Source of the DNA: Anas platyrhynchos
Lineage: Eukaryota > Chordata > Aves > Anseriformes > Anatidae
NCBI RefSeq assembly: GCF_047663525.1
Contig: NC_092603.1
Coordinates: 1,322,001 to 1,386,000, forward strand
Reading direction: 5' to 3'
Length of the DNA stretch: 64,000 bases
Part shown: one piece after another, positions 27,222 to 39,799 of the stretch
Layout: each line of letters begins with the position of its first letter
Numbering within the stretch: the stretch's first letter is position 1
Translations under genes and position numbers: made by a program
Notes under the pieces: generated by a model
Databases searched by the model: none
What the model was told of the DNA's origin: nothing
The model's input: only the letters and a program-made list of their open reading frames with translations

Positions 27222-30200
27222 GGAAAACTTACTTCAGACCTTGGTAAGGAGTTTTATTGCCTTAAAATTCTCCTTAATTCTGGAAAAGCGATGGGGATAA
27301 CAAGAAATATGAAGAGTTTGTGTTTAACCCTGCTTGAAGAATGGGTGGGTTAAAAGGGCACGTCCTCCTTGAAAAAAAAAATATTTTTGAAATGTTAATA
27401 AGGGGAAGGTGGTCATGGAATAAAATTTCTGCTGGGTTTGAGGTTTTTTGGGGGAAGGCAGAGCCCTATGAGAGGGGATATGGGATACACAAGGGGCTGC
27501 TTTGCGTTTCTCTATATTTATTTTATCTGTTTGCATTTTAGGCGAATGTGATACAAAAATCAGTAAGTGCAATTGTTTTTTCTCTGCAAAGTTAAAACAC
27601 AGCAAGGTGACAGATTTGCTTAAGCTCGTTGTATTTACAAATAATTTGGATGGGTGCTATGTGTCTGGTACTTTATCTTTGAAAATGGGAGTGGAAAGGA
27701 TGTTTCCTGCAGGAAAATTAAATTTCTAGTCTGCAAAGACATCAGGATTTCTTTTCAAGACTAACATTCCCCAAAAAAGTGGAATTTCAACATATAACCA
27801 CCAGGATAAAGTGAGAAAAAAGAAATTTTCCTGCTCTGAGTGCTTTAGGGATGCTATACACACACATAAAAAGAAGGAAATATTTTTTAATATTTTTTTC
27901 CTGTTTATTTTTCTTTTTCTCCTTCTTTTCTTTCAGAGGAGCGTGATAGAAAAATAAGTAAGTGTCATTCTTCACAGTGCTTTTGGGGTAAAAATCAGCC
28001 CTTGGTTTGGGGGAGAGGATCTTCTCTGATACCCTATCCCTGAAAAATGATAAATGAGATTATTTTCCCCAAATTTGATTGTACACGTGGGGCTGCAGAG
28101 AAAAATAAAACAATAAAAATTAATATTGTTTTTCCTCCTTGCAGCCAAGCTCTCAGCAGAAATACGTAAGTCCTTTTTTTTCTTTTTCCAAGCCACACTG
28201 ACAGTTTTATCCTTAGAAACCTCTTTGTTGGAGTTGATTTTTTGCTGCTTTAACTGAAATAATGTATTTTTTTCTACTTTCTAGGTAGGCTCACAGCTCT
28301 GCTTGGTAAGTCTGCTTTGTGGACAGAACATCCCATGGGGTTTATTTTGATTAAATCTGCATGATTTTGTGCAGTTAGGTTGGAGGGACCTCTGCAGGTC
28401 TCTGGTCCAACCTCCTGGTCCTCACCAAGGCTTATGTCAAGCTGAGACCAAGTTGCTTGGGGCCAATGTGACCTCGATGTACGGATTATTTGCTTTTCTT
28501 TTCTTTTTATTTTATTTTTTAATCAAACATAATTGGAAAAAGGGGCAAAATCAGCTTTTCAGTGAGCTGTGGGTCCAGCAGACCTGCTGTCCTTGGGCAA
28601 AGGGGCAGCACCGTGTTTAATAATTTAATTTTTTTTTCCTTTTTCTTGCTTTTCTATGCAGGGGACCGAGACAAACAGCTTCGTAAGTGCCGTTCTCCTC
28701 CTGACGAGTAAAATTTGGGTATAAAGGTGGATCTTCCTCAACTTGCTGGTGTGTCTTCTAAAGTCTGCCTTTCCTCCCTGACACCAGTTTGCTCAAATTC
28801 TGTGTTTCTGTGCTCAAAATCTTACGTCACTCTTAACTGGGTGATTACCCAAATCAGTGGTTTTCCTCACAGTTTTCTATTCTGTTAGACTATATTTTTT
28901 TTTATTACATATTTTTATTATACATTATGTCATTCTTTTCTAAAACGACATGTAAGATTAAGCCAGAAAATTACTTACAATGACTCCACGTAGGAGAAAA
29001 AATGATCTATTTAAAATAAACTTGTGTTCCTCTCTTTTTAGGGAAACTAACTGCAGAACTTGGTAAGTAATTTTCTTTCCCATGTGCATTTTGATCTCGT
29101 TGGGAAGTAGATGAGTGAATGAGGGGTCAAGTTTGTAATACGTTTTGGTGTAATTACAGCAGATGTCTCTAAGCATTGCTGATGTGCTGCTGAAACAGAG
29201 TATAAATGGGTGGAAAAGGGCAAATAGAGGCAACAAAAACTGATCGGTATCTGGTTTTCTTTCTCTTTTTCCTCTTTTTTTTTTTTTTTTTTTTAGCAAA
29301 GTGTGATGCAACGATTAGTAAGTGACGTTGTCTTCTATTCAAAAGGCTCATGGATGTGGGTGCCTGCACATTAGGGTGGTTTGCTTGGTGCTTCAGCATG
29401 GAAAGGATGCTGGAATTTCTTAAATTAATCTAAATTTGGGTCATGAGAAGTAACAGTCTCTTGGGTTTCAGGGGCTGGGGGAAGGCAGAAGCCAAATTTC
29501 AAGGGGGATCAAGGAAAACCTAGCAGGGAAAACTCACGTGGGAAGACCTGACGTAGGCTGGAGGATGAGGGCTTGACTCATGTTGGGGTGTTTCAGAAAA
29601 GTAATGGGAATTAATGGTGTTTTCTGCTTTAAGGATTATTCACGGTGGAACTTGGTAAGTCCATTTCCTTCCTCTTGCATTTTTTTTTTTTTAATTATAT
29701 GTATATTTGCCCTTTTCCATGTGTTTCATCGACCTGGTAAAAAAAAACATCTTAAATGCAGAAGAAGTCAAAAACCCCAAAGTTATGCAACCCCAAAGTA
29801 CTTGGAAACAGGGATAATATGGGTTAAAGCAAAAATCCCCTTGTTATGTGAGTAAAAATAAAGAGATGCAAAGTGAAAAGTAGAGAACATGAAAAATAAC
29901 ACGCAATTATTTTTCCCTTGTTTTTAGGAGAGCGTCATACAAAAATAGGTAGGTCTCATGTTCCTCTGAAGCAAGTCTGTTTGTGAATTTAATTATTGAA
30001 AAATTTGTTTGCTTCAATCATTTAAGTGAGTATACAGTAACTGTTATATTTGTATGATGTATTTATCACACGCTGAAAAACTTTGATTAATGTAGACATT
30101 TAAGAATTAAAAAGAATCGTACCTATAGCATGGTTTTACTCTGAAAGTAAGTAATTTCTATTAATAAAATCTCATAAATCACCATTTATTGTCTGTGTAT

Positions 30201-33200
30201 TCACAGAGGGGGAAAAAAACTTACCCTTAAACTAACATTTTCTTCCCTCTTTTAAGGGGAACTTACTGCAGAAGTCGGTAAGTCATTTTCCTATTGATTT
30301 TGGGTGGAAATGATACCCAAGGTTAGACTTTGAGCAATGCAGTAATCATTTATTTCTGTTTATTTTTAGGGGACTACGATAGGCAACTTCGTAAGTGCCT
30401 TACTTTTTTTCCTGTGTGAGTTAAGCCTAAGGAATTTACCGAGCATTTTAATGCACCTAAAATGTCACAAGAGCACATTTTAATTTTGAATGGTATGACC
30501 TGGGAGAGAGCATCAAAAGTATGCACCAACGATGGCTTGAGAAGGTTGGATTCAGGAAGATTGGATTTATAAATCCAGAGAAATTATAAATATTAAGTGT
30601 GTAACGCTCTCAGTCTGATACAGTCAGGACTTGTAAATAAGAATTAAAGCAAAAATGTTTATATATGGTAACTTATCTACGTACCCCGCTACCTTCTTCC
30701 CATCAGAAATTAATTCTGTTTTGTTTGAGTTTCAATCAACATATAAATATTATTATTTAATATAGAAAAACATATCCTCAGCTGATAATTAGGCTAGATT
30801 TATTTATGTTGTTCAGTGATGTCATTGAGAAAAGAGTGATGAAATTCCTGTTTTTTCTGTACCTCAAGGGAAACACGCAGCAGAACTTGGTAAGGAAATT
30901 CCCTTTTTTGGTCATCACGGTTATAGTTTGTTTGTTTGTGTCTTGTCCATATTTCTGATTTTTTTTTAAAGGGGTGGGGGAATTTCTATTTTAATCAAGT
31001 TTAGAACTGGGTATGCAAAGGCTCAGGAAAATAAATACTCCCCAAAATACAACTTCCAAACAATGTGACAGATTAAAAAAAAAAAAATCACACCAAAATA
31101 AACCCTCTGCAGAGCTGGACTTCTGCAATGCTGGCAAACTGCATGCTAATTTATGTTTATTTCTCTATTATTTTCAGTGGAACGGGATGAAAAAATCAGT
31201 AAGTATCCTGACTTGTATCGTCCTCGACCCCCCAAGCCAAGGCTGTGCTTGATGTTATCCTCATAGCCACAGTTCATTCACTATTTTTATGGATGAGATC
31301 ATGGACAATGTGAGTTTGTAACTGCCCAGGAGGAAGGGAATAAATATAATAGCAGCTGCAGAAAGCAGCAGCAGATCCACAGGCTGCCAAAGCCCTGCTG
31401 ACAATCAAAATTTGCTTTTCTGCAGCATTTACTATGGTGTTGGCTATGGCATTTTCCTTCTTGCCATAAAGACCCATTTGGACACTCCTTGCATCGTATT
31501 TTTGGACCTCCTTTTCCTCCCACAAATGTTAATTCTGACATATCTTACAAATTTTTAATATTAACATTGACTATGGTTTTTAAACAGAGAATAGTAAAAA
31601 TAATAAAACAATTTAAGAACTTTACAATCCATACTGATGATACATGGACAGAATGAGAAGGCAAAAGCAGTAGTTCCTATTTATTTATTCTTTTTTTTTT
31701 TTCTGTTTCTTTTAGGGGAACATGAAGCAGAGATAAGTAAGTGCTATTTTTCATGCTCTATTATTATTTGAGGAGGTTTCTTGCTATATGCAAGTGCTGA
31801 ACGAGCAGTCAGTGTTTAAAATCCTACAGACAGAATAGAGAAATTCTCATAGAAGTGTAGAAAACACAGATCTGGGGCTTGAATGGAAGCAACCCAAGTT
31901 GTTTCACTTCCTTACTAATGAGTATAAGTGAAGGGAAAGGAAAGAATAAATAAAAATGAAGCTTTTCCCACAAATGTGTCATGAAATGGAATGGGGCCGC
32001 ACATGGGACCCTGAATTCTGCTGCTGTTAAAATTGGCTTTGGGCTCAGGCCAACAACGCTCATGTCCCAATCCTTTATTTATATATAATGGATGTTAAAA
32101 AAGGTCTATTTTGAACTAATATATCTTTTTTATTTTCCTTTAAGGGCGTCTTACTGAGCTGCTAGGTAAGTGCATTTCCTTCCACCAGGCAATGTAAATG
32201 CTGCCTTGGGTTATTTATTCACCCTGATGGTTTTTCCATCTCTTTTACCAAAAATACTGCTGCCCCAAAAGCAGCTTGCAATTTGGCAAATAGTTTTTTG
32301 GGGAAAAAAAAAATCTAGAAAGTGAAACATTGGTGAAGTCAAGGCATTGAGAGAGGTGCTGCAGTGAAAGCCCGCAGGAAAGATTATAATTAGGAATAAT
32401 TTCTGTTCCATCTCTTTGCAGAGAATCGTGATTTGGAAGCCCGTAAGTCCATTTTCTCTTCTCGGAGACACAAATCCTTCATGGGAAAGGCAAAATCCTG
32501 GAGTTTCCCCCAACTAGTGTCCTTGATGTGAAAACAAGGAGAAATATCCATGGTTGTGCACGCGAAACCGATGTTTTTTTGCAAAGCTTCGTGACTTTCT
32601 TCTGCCAAGTTCATATGCAGTAAAAATGCAAAATGGGAGAAAATTGGTTTTTATTCATTTAGTATTCCCTTTTTTCTGTTTTAATTTTAGGAAACCAGGA
32701 TGCCCTTATCAGTAAGTGTCATTCTTATTTTCTGAGAAATGCACTCCCTGGGGTGGCTGGGTGGTCACAAACACGATGATGTTGCTGCTACTGTTTTGGC
32801 TTGGTGTTTTAGTTGAACTAGTGAAAAAACTGGAATTAAGAGGCATGAGTAAATCTGCCCATGTTAGAGGATTTGGTAACCTCAAGTTCCCCCATCACAA
32901 CCCTCTCCCATCCTTGCAAAGGAGATGAACTGATTAGAAAAAACAATATTTTCTTCTTTTTAAGGAAAATTGACTGAAGAGCTTGGTAAGTTTATTTTGC
33001 TTCTTTCACAAAACTGATTGGATTTTTTTGTTTGTTTGTTTTGTCTCATGCTTCTGGTTAGCTGGTTCTGAGATAACTCTAAAAGGAGCTGGATAAAGGG
33101 CTGGTGTAGGTGACTTTTAGAATGGATAACAGATTACAGTCACGTACAGGAAAAATTTGCAATGGAATAAAAATGAGCTTGACATAAAAAATCTGTTGTG

Positions 33201-36200
33201 CAATGGCAAAATCAGTGTTTAACGTTTTCTTTTTCTCTTTTCTTTAGAAGAATTAAAAGGTCTGGAAGCTGGTAAGTGATTTTTACCTTCCTTTCTACTA
33301 AATATATTTACAAGGGAGTTTGTAATTATAGAGTGTGTATGTATATATATGAATAAAATATTGTATATCAGATTCCAGACTAAAATCTAATGTAATTAGG
33401 GGCTGAAATATAAACTGTAAGAGTTGTTATTTTTTTTAAATGCATTCTCATAGTAGAACACAAAAGGATGGGATGATGGTGTGTATATAGGGCTGGATAT
33501 GCACGCTAATTCTCATTTCTTTTGCAGATGAATCCTCTGAGGACCTTGGTAAACCATTTTCCTTTTTCTCTTTATATATTTTACAAAAATACATGTAAAT
33601 ATAAATCTTGTTACTTGCATGTAAGTTTGATACAGCTGAATTTATTTTTAAAAATAAATAAGTGGCATGTGTTTAATATAATTTTCTCACTCATTTGAAA
33701 TCACAATAATAAATGCAACTCATATGGGGAAGAGGGATGCAGCTAAAAGTATGGGGATAATATGAATTCTGATCTTTTTTTCTCCTTTTTTGTTCCTAGA
33801 GGAGAGTGATCTAGAGAGGGGTAAGCATCATTTTCCTTCCTGCTGATGCAGAAAACCCCTTTGGCCCTATTAAACTTGTTGGTGAGATGGAAATTATTCT
33901 CAAACACTAGTTGGACAGTTGGTCTGGTATAAAATTATTATTATTTCTTAAGTGCTAAGTCCTCTTTCCTGTATTTTATTTTGAGGAGGTATCTACATCC
34001 TGTGGTTTGGCTCTAAGATACTTATTTAGCAGGAAGGAGGGCTCATATATATATATACACATATATATAAAATATATACAGGCTTTTATGTGTATATGTA
34101 CTTATATAAAGATAGATATGAGTTTTTCAGAGTAATACAGAAAATGCAGTCTCACAAAAACAGAGTCTGAGCAGGGAGGCGAGGTATTTTTAACGAAAAT
34201 CTTCTCTTTTTCTCTTTTAAGATGAACTCACCGAAGAACTTGGTAAGTTTTTTCCTTCCTTTGCCAACAGCAAATACCAAACACTTATTTTCCTCTTTGA
34301 GCTTCGTCAGAAGGGAATCCCAATAAATGCATGAAGCAAACATCAGCAAAGTTTAATACTGATAAGGCTGAATTTTTGCATCTTTATAATAAGTAGTATG
34401 TTAGCATATCTCCAGCTGGCATTATTTGCAATATATAGGAATTTCTCTCTAGTCTTATTTTTTTTCACTTATTTTTGGAGGGGTTTAGTTGGAGAATATG
34501 ACAGAAGAACCAAGAAGCACCACTGAGCTTCTTCTGATAAACGAATATCCAACAGATTCCAGCCCCCTAATTATCTTCCTGTGATGGAATCTAATTCTCT
34601 TCCTATAATTTTAAGATTTTAATTTTAATTCTAAAATAAGAGGGTTTGATATTTTATCTTTGAAAGGTTTGGGATGGGAATCTTTGTACACATCTCCACA
34701 ATGTAATGTGATAACTGCAAAAAAGGGGAAGATATTTGGGACATCTAATCGAAGAGGTAAAAAAAAAAAATAGAGAAAGAGATAATATCTGTGAAATAAA
34801 CCTGTCTTAATAGCAACCTGTGGTTTTTCTTTCCCTCAAGATGAAATCACTGAAGAACTTGGTAGGTGATTCCTTTTTTTTTTTTTTTTTAACCTTTAAC
34901 AAAAACTAATGGTGAGAATTTTCTGAAGCTTTTCTGAGCTTTTTTTGTTGCTTTAATGTAACGAGAAATGTGGCTTAAATGGAGGGAGATGAGAGTCAAC
35001 AGAAAATGGAATTTCAAATAATAACCAATAAGAAAAAGGTGTTTGGGGAAAAAAGCTATCTCTGTTTTAACATCAACTGATGCTTTAAAATTATTTTTTC
35101 TTCCCAATTTCTTGTTCTTAGGGGAACGTGATAAAAAAATAGGTGGGTAATGTTCTCATTTCCTGGGTCCTTTGGGTACTCTGGATGGGGTCATAGAGGG
35201 ATAACACAGCTTCTTCCACCCCTAAAAACCCAATTCCTGCAGTGTTCCCCTACCCTTGTTTGAGTATGAGGAGCGTTCATGAGATTTCTGTTGAGATCTC
35301 ATGTTCTTCCAGCCCTCCTGAGGTTCACTTTGGGGTTATTTCACTTTTTCTGTGTCAAATTAAAGATTTTTTTTAATATCAGATCCTAATGATATCATTT
35401 CTTTCTTTCCTTTAAGAGGAACTCACTGAAGAGCTTGGTAAGTAATTTATTTTTACCTTCTCCCTTTATTTTCTTTCCCTTTCTCTCTCTTTTTATTTTT
35501 TTCTCTCTCTCTCTCTTTTTTTTTTTTTTTTAAATGTTCTTCTCTCTGCTAATCTATTACATTGTTCTGAGTTTTACATTTTCTCTCATATCTCAGTTTA
35601 GAAAAATAAAAACTGCATTGCAGTGCAGCACTGCAGGAGAAATTTTCCAGCTGCAATTTGCAAAACCATGAAACAAAGGGTGGGTGCTTCTAACATTTAG
35701 TTTTCCTTTCTGTTCTTTTTCAGCCAAGCAGACTGCCCAGATTGGTAAGAATTTGTTCTCTCTAGTACGAAACGAAAGCACGTGCAGGTTCAAGTTTTGC
35801 TCTGAATCTTGCACTTTTCCTTTAATATGACCATTCATATCCTAAGTTGCTCCTTTCTTGCATCTCTTCATTCTCCCTGCACAACCCAAACGCCAATCTG
35901 TAGGATTTTTTTTTGAAAATAAAGACTTTGGAAAATAAAGGGGTTGATTTGAGGATCTTTTATTGAGGGCTTTCTTTAATTCCATGGTATTTAAATTCAC
36001 CAAGAGCAATTAACATTTAACATCACTAAATTTGTTTTTAGAAGAGAAATGTAGAATCCTTCACAATTCTTTTAGTTCATGAATTAAATTATGAATTAAA
36101 TTCATAATTTAAGCCCATTTTCCTTTTTCTCTTTCTAGGTGAACTCACTACAGAGCTGGGTAAGTCCTTTTGGCAAAATCAAATAAAGTGTTTTTTCCTG

Positions 36201-39200
36201 AAAATACCTTGTTTATATTTGAACTAACTGTGACCTTTTCTTTAAGATTAGTAAAGTAAATTAGGGGATGGGTTAATCTACATAAAATCTGAGACAACAT
36301 TACAATTTATAATTCTTTGTACAGAATAGAAAAATATCAGGTTTATCACCAGATGATAAATGCACACAAAGTAGGGAGGAGTATTTAGAAATAATTATAT
36401 TGTTTTTCCTTTCTTTTATACTTTTTTCCTTTTTTTTAGGAGAACGTGATGCCAAAATCGGTATGTGGCCATCTCCTTCCTCTGCAAAATGCAACTCTGA
36501 GGTGCATTTGCAGGCTCTTCAAAAGGCTGATGATGTCATTTATGATTTATGTGGGTTAGAATTTGGTGGGTTTAGGATTTGGCTTATGATAAAGTTGGGG
36601 AGGATTAAGGTGCACAGGCATCTGGCCCCCATCTCATGGGTGTCCTTCCCATGGGTATTCAGTCTCCTGTCCTTGTCTTGGATACTCAAGAATATCTAAA
36701 ATCCAGCATATTCCATTAAAAATAACTCATCCATTAAGTATATATCCACAGAATACAAGAGAATACTCTACTTTTATTTTAGATTCCATGTTTAGGTTAA
36801 CCATGGAAAAAAAAATCCAATTTCTTGGGTGTGAATCCTCTAATTCAGCATGAAATCATGACTTCTACTGTAGTTATAAGAAAAATGAAATAGCATTTTG
36901 TTTTGTTTTGTTCTGTTTTTTTTTTTCCTTTTAAGATGAACTGTCTGCAGAAATGGGTGAGTATTTTTCTCTGCCTTCTAGCAAAACAAACACACGGTGT
37001 TTATGGTCTGGTTTGTTGTGTGTTTTTTTTTTTTTTTTCAGTTGCAGATTCTGTGTGAGTGGGAAAACAGAACAAATCTGACTTTTGTTTTTCTTGTTTT
37101 CCTTTCTTTAGAAAAACGCGATAGGAAAATTGGTAAGTATCAAACTTCTTCCTCAGAAGTGAACTTTGTATGTTAGTCAGATCTGTACGATCACCCTGAT
37201 GGAAATTCTGTTTTTTTTCCTCTTTTCAGACGAACTCACTGCAGAGCTTGGTAAGTCACTTCATTTCACTGCAGTAACACAAATACTGCACTGTCTGTGT
37301 TGGTTTCCTGTGTTGTTTTTTTTTCCTTCTTATGCTTTTTCCTGAGCTACTTTGGGGAGTTTTCTGGAAACTTGAGCTATTAATGGGAATAAGGCAGATG
37401 CATACATTGAGTTATATTAATCAAGCAAAATAATAATCACTAGGCAGAGAAATTTATTTTTGCTTTGAGAGCCAAGTCAGTCATAAAGTTACAACACAGG
37501 GAGGAAGAGAAATGTGCAATAACCATTTCTATCATTTTTTCTTTTCAGAGGAATACAAAGCAAAAATGAGTGAGTGTCCCCTTCCTCATCTTCGGGAGAT
37601 GTAAAGTATGTGAGATTTTGGGCTTTTTTGGAATAGGAGGACTGTGAGATTTACTCTTAAACAAATATGAGATGAGAAGACAGAATTTATTAGCCTGAAT
37701 TCACAAACTGATTTGGAGAAGCATCAGCAGGTTGTTTTTCTTCATAGAGATGAAATTTCAGAATAAATAGTCTCCCTGATAGCTAATACACGATGGGATA
37801 TATATGCAGCCTCCCAGATGAGAAAATGGAAAATTTTTCTTGTCTCCATCAAGTCTGATGACCATCAGGCACCTCTCTGCTCACAACTTAAAAGCTGTTG
37901 ATTTTTTTTTTTCATTTAACCTCCGTGTAATCTAAAAGCTGGACTTCACCATCACAGTTCTAACCCACAGAAGGTCAAAAAAGTGGGTCACGAATTTCCA
38001 GAGCACTCACACGCTACCTGCCTCTGCAAACTATATGAGCAGCGTCTCTACTCATAGCAGGAACTCCTGCTGACAGCTTTTTTTCATTGTGTGACTTCTA
38101 CCCATGGTTTAGTTTAAACCGCCTTTGTTCCTTTGTTTTTTTTTTTTTTTTTTTTTTTTTTGTACATTTAACATAAATTAATAAGTTGTATTACAGACAC
38201 AAGTCTCATTGAGACATCGGTTTAATTTTATACCAGGGAGGAAATGTTGGTTTGGAGGAGGAATGACATAAAAGATTAGGATGAACTGGAGGCATTTGGT
38301 GAATAGAAAAACCCTCATTAAAACATATTCAATTTTTTAATTTTTATTTTTAGGAAAATGCATGGAAGAGCACAGTAAGTGCATTTTTCTCCCTTTTACA
38401 GATACTGCTTTTGCTTTCAGTTTTAAGTTTGCATACCAGTTAATCATTTATCTTTTATTACACATTTCTAGGGAAAGAGGAAGAAAAATTGGGTGAGTAG
38501 TTTGGCACGCTCGTTGACTGGTGACCCTTACCCAGGTGCTAATGTAACCTGCTTGTCCTCCTCTAAATGTCTGCGCTGCAGAAGTGTCCAGATGAGTTAA
38601 ACATAGTCAAAAGAGGGGAGATAGGCACCCCTAGACAGAAAATGTTTGACCTATGTGGAGATGTTGGAGACCTGATACCCAGTAAATGCGTGGAAAGTTG
38701 AACATCTCAAGATATCAAGCCTCCAAAAAGACAAGCCACCCTATTAGATTTTGAAGAAGACATCGTCCGTCCAGGAAAGGGGAGGTTAAATAGCTTGAAT
38801 TCTCTTTCTTGCCCTCTTCTTCCTCATCCACAGCAAACGTGACGCTGGACCCCGAGACAGCCCACCCTCGCCTCATCCTGTCCAAGGACCAGAAGAGCGT
38901 GCGATGGGAATACATGCTGCAGGAGTCGCCCGACAGCCCCGAGCGCTTTGACGCCGATCCCTGCGTGCTGGGTTGCGAAGCCTTCACCTCTGGGCGTCAT
39001 TACTGGGTGGTGGACCTGGCAGAAGGGCAGTACTGCGCCGTCGGGGTCAGCAGAGAGTCTCTGCCGAGGAAGGGACCCGTTAGTTTTAATCCTGAAGAAG
39101 GGATCTGGGCCGTGCAGCAATGGGGATTCAAGAACCGAGCCCTCACCTCCCCTCCGACCCTCCTGAACCTGCCACGGGTCCCCAAAAAGATCCGCATCTC

Positions 39201-39345
39201 TCTAGACTACGAGTGGGGGGAGGTGGCGTTTTTTGACGTTGAGAACAAAGTCCCCATCTTCACTTTTCCTCCAGCCTCCTTCGCCGGGGAGCGGATCCGG
39301 CCTTGGTTCTGGGTGGAGCTGGGCTCCCTCTCGCTGGTCCGATGA
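24314..39345 (+). CDS. Butyrophilin/B-G-like gene: about 43 heptad microexons plus a B30.2 exon
   Basis: All microexons are 21 nt, flanked by AG/GT, and split codons after base 1. Starts: 24314, 24642, 24746, 24882, 25201, (25671 doubtful), 25933, 26491, 26760, 27223, 27542, 27937, 28145, 28285, 28662, 29042, 29297, 29634, 29928, 30257, 30370, 30869, 31178, 31716, 32145, 32422, 32691, 32965, 33251, 33528, 33800, 34222, 34841, 35122, 35417, 35724, 36139, 36440, 36936, 37112, 37230, 37549, 38354, 38472. Each encodes one heptad, mostly x-K/E-L-T-A-E-L or E-E-R-D-R-K-I, predicting about 300 residues of coiled coil. The last exon, 38834-39345, encodes PRY-SPRY of about 170 residues (ANVTLDPETAHPRLILS ... 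FWVELGSLSLVR, stop). Avian B-G and BTN genes use such 21-nt exons for cytoplasmic tails; B30.2 points to the BTN branch. Signal, Ig and membrane exons were not found. Confidence 0.88.
25671..25691 (+). pseudogene. Probably dead microexon of the BTN-like array
   Basis: It has the right length, phase and GTAAGC donor, and would encode G-Q-N-E-E-I, but the bases before it are TG instead of AG. Without a usable acceptor it is probably skipped, which leaves the frame intact because neighbours are all 21 nt and the same phase. Confidence 0.55.
28371..28455 (-). mobile_element. Degenerate CR1 3' fragment in a BTN-like intron
   Basis: The plus strand shows the CR1 3' hallmark as TTAGGTTGGAGGGACCTCTG followed by GGTCCAACCTCCTGG. 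It is a short minus-oriented remnant between the microexons at 28285 and 28662. Confidence 0.7.
34489..34511 (+). pseudogene. Decayed type-B microexon remnant
   Basis: After TTTAG comes GGAGAATATGACAGAAGAAC, resembling type-B exons (GGAGAACGTGATxxxAAAATC), but no GT donor follows. It lies midway in the unusually long gap between the exons at 34222 and 34841, where the A/B alternation also skips a type-B member. Confidence 0.5.
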
Positions 39346-39592
39346 CCCTCGTGTTCCTTGTTCGTCTTGCCATGAAGCTCCCAGTGAGGTACTGGGAGCC
39401 CTAAAAGTCGTGGGGAGGTCAAACCAGTGCTTGAGATCATTGTGGGGCCAGCTGTGATGGCAGGCGGGCAATTAGGGACATCACCAAAGCCACTGGAGCT
39501 TGGAGGAAGCAAGGTCTTTACCTTTCACTGCACTTTAACAACACCGATGAATTCCTCTTTAATGTCTGCTCGTTCTTAGCCACCTGTAAAAA

Positions 39593-39598
39593 AATAAA
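39593..39598 (+). terminator. Polyadenylation signal of the BTN-like gene
   Basis: AATAAA about 250 nt after the stop codon, within an AAAATAAAATAAAATT run. Confidence 0.65.
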
Positions 39599-39604
39599 AT
39601 AAAA

Positions 39605-39787
39605 TTAAATCTTGTCTTTTGCCCCACCATGGGATGGGCAACTGGGAGGTACCAGCTCACAATAAACCACTTGAGACTCTCTGGAGGATTTGATTTCTTT
39701 TTGTAGCTGGTTCAGCATGGGGATCTCCAGGTCTTCTCGGATGATGCCTGCAGCCCGTATGGCTTCTCCTTGCAGCATCTGCCCCAA
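39605..39787 (-). other. Unassigned open frame with acceptor-like start
   Basis: The minus strand reads TTTTGGGGCAG followed by an open frame (MLQGEAIRAAGIIREDLEIP and onward, about 57 residues) with protein-like composition in its first half. I do not recognise the family. It could be a stray exon of a minus-strand gene or chance. No partner exon was identified. Confidence 0.2.
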
Positions 39788-39799
39788 AAAGCAAAGAAA

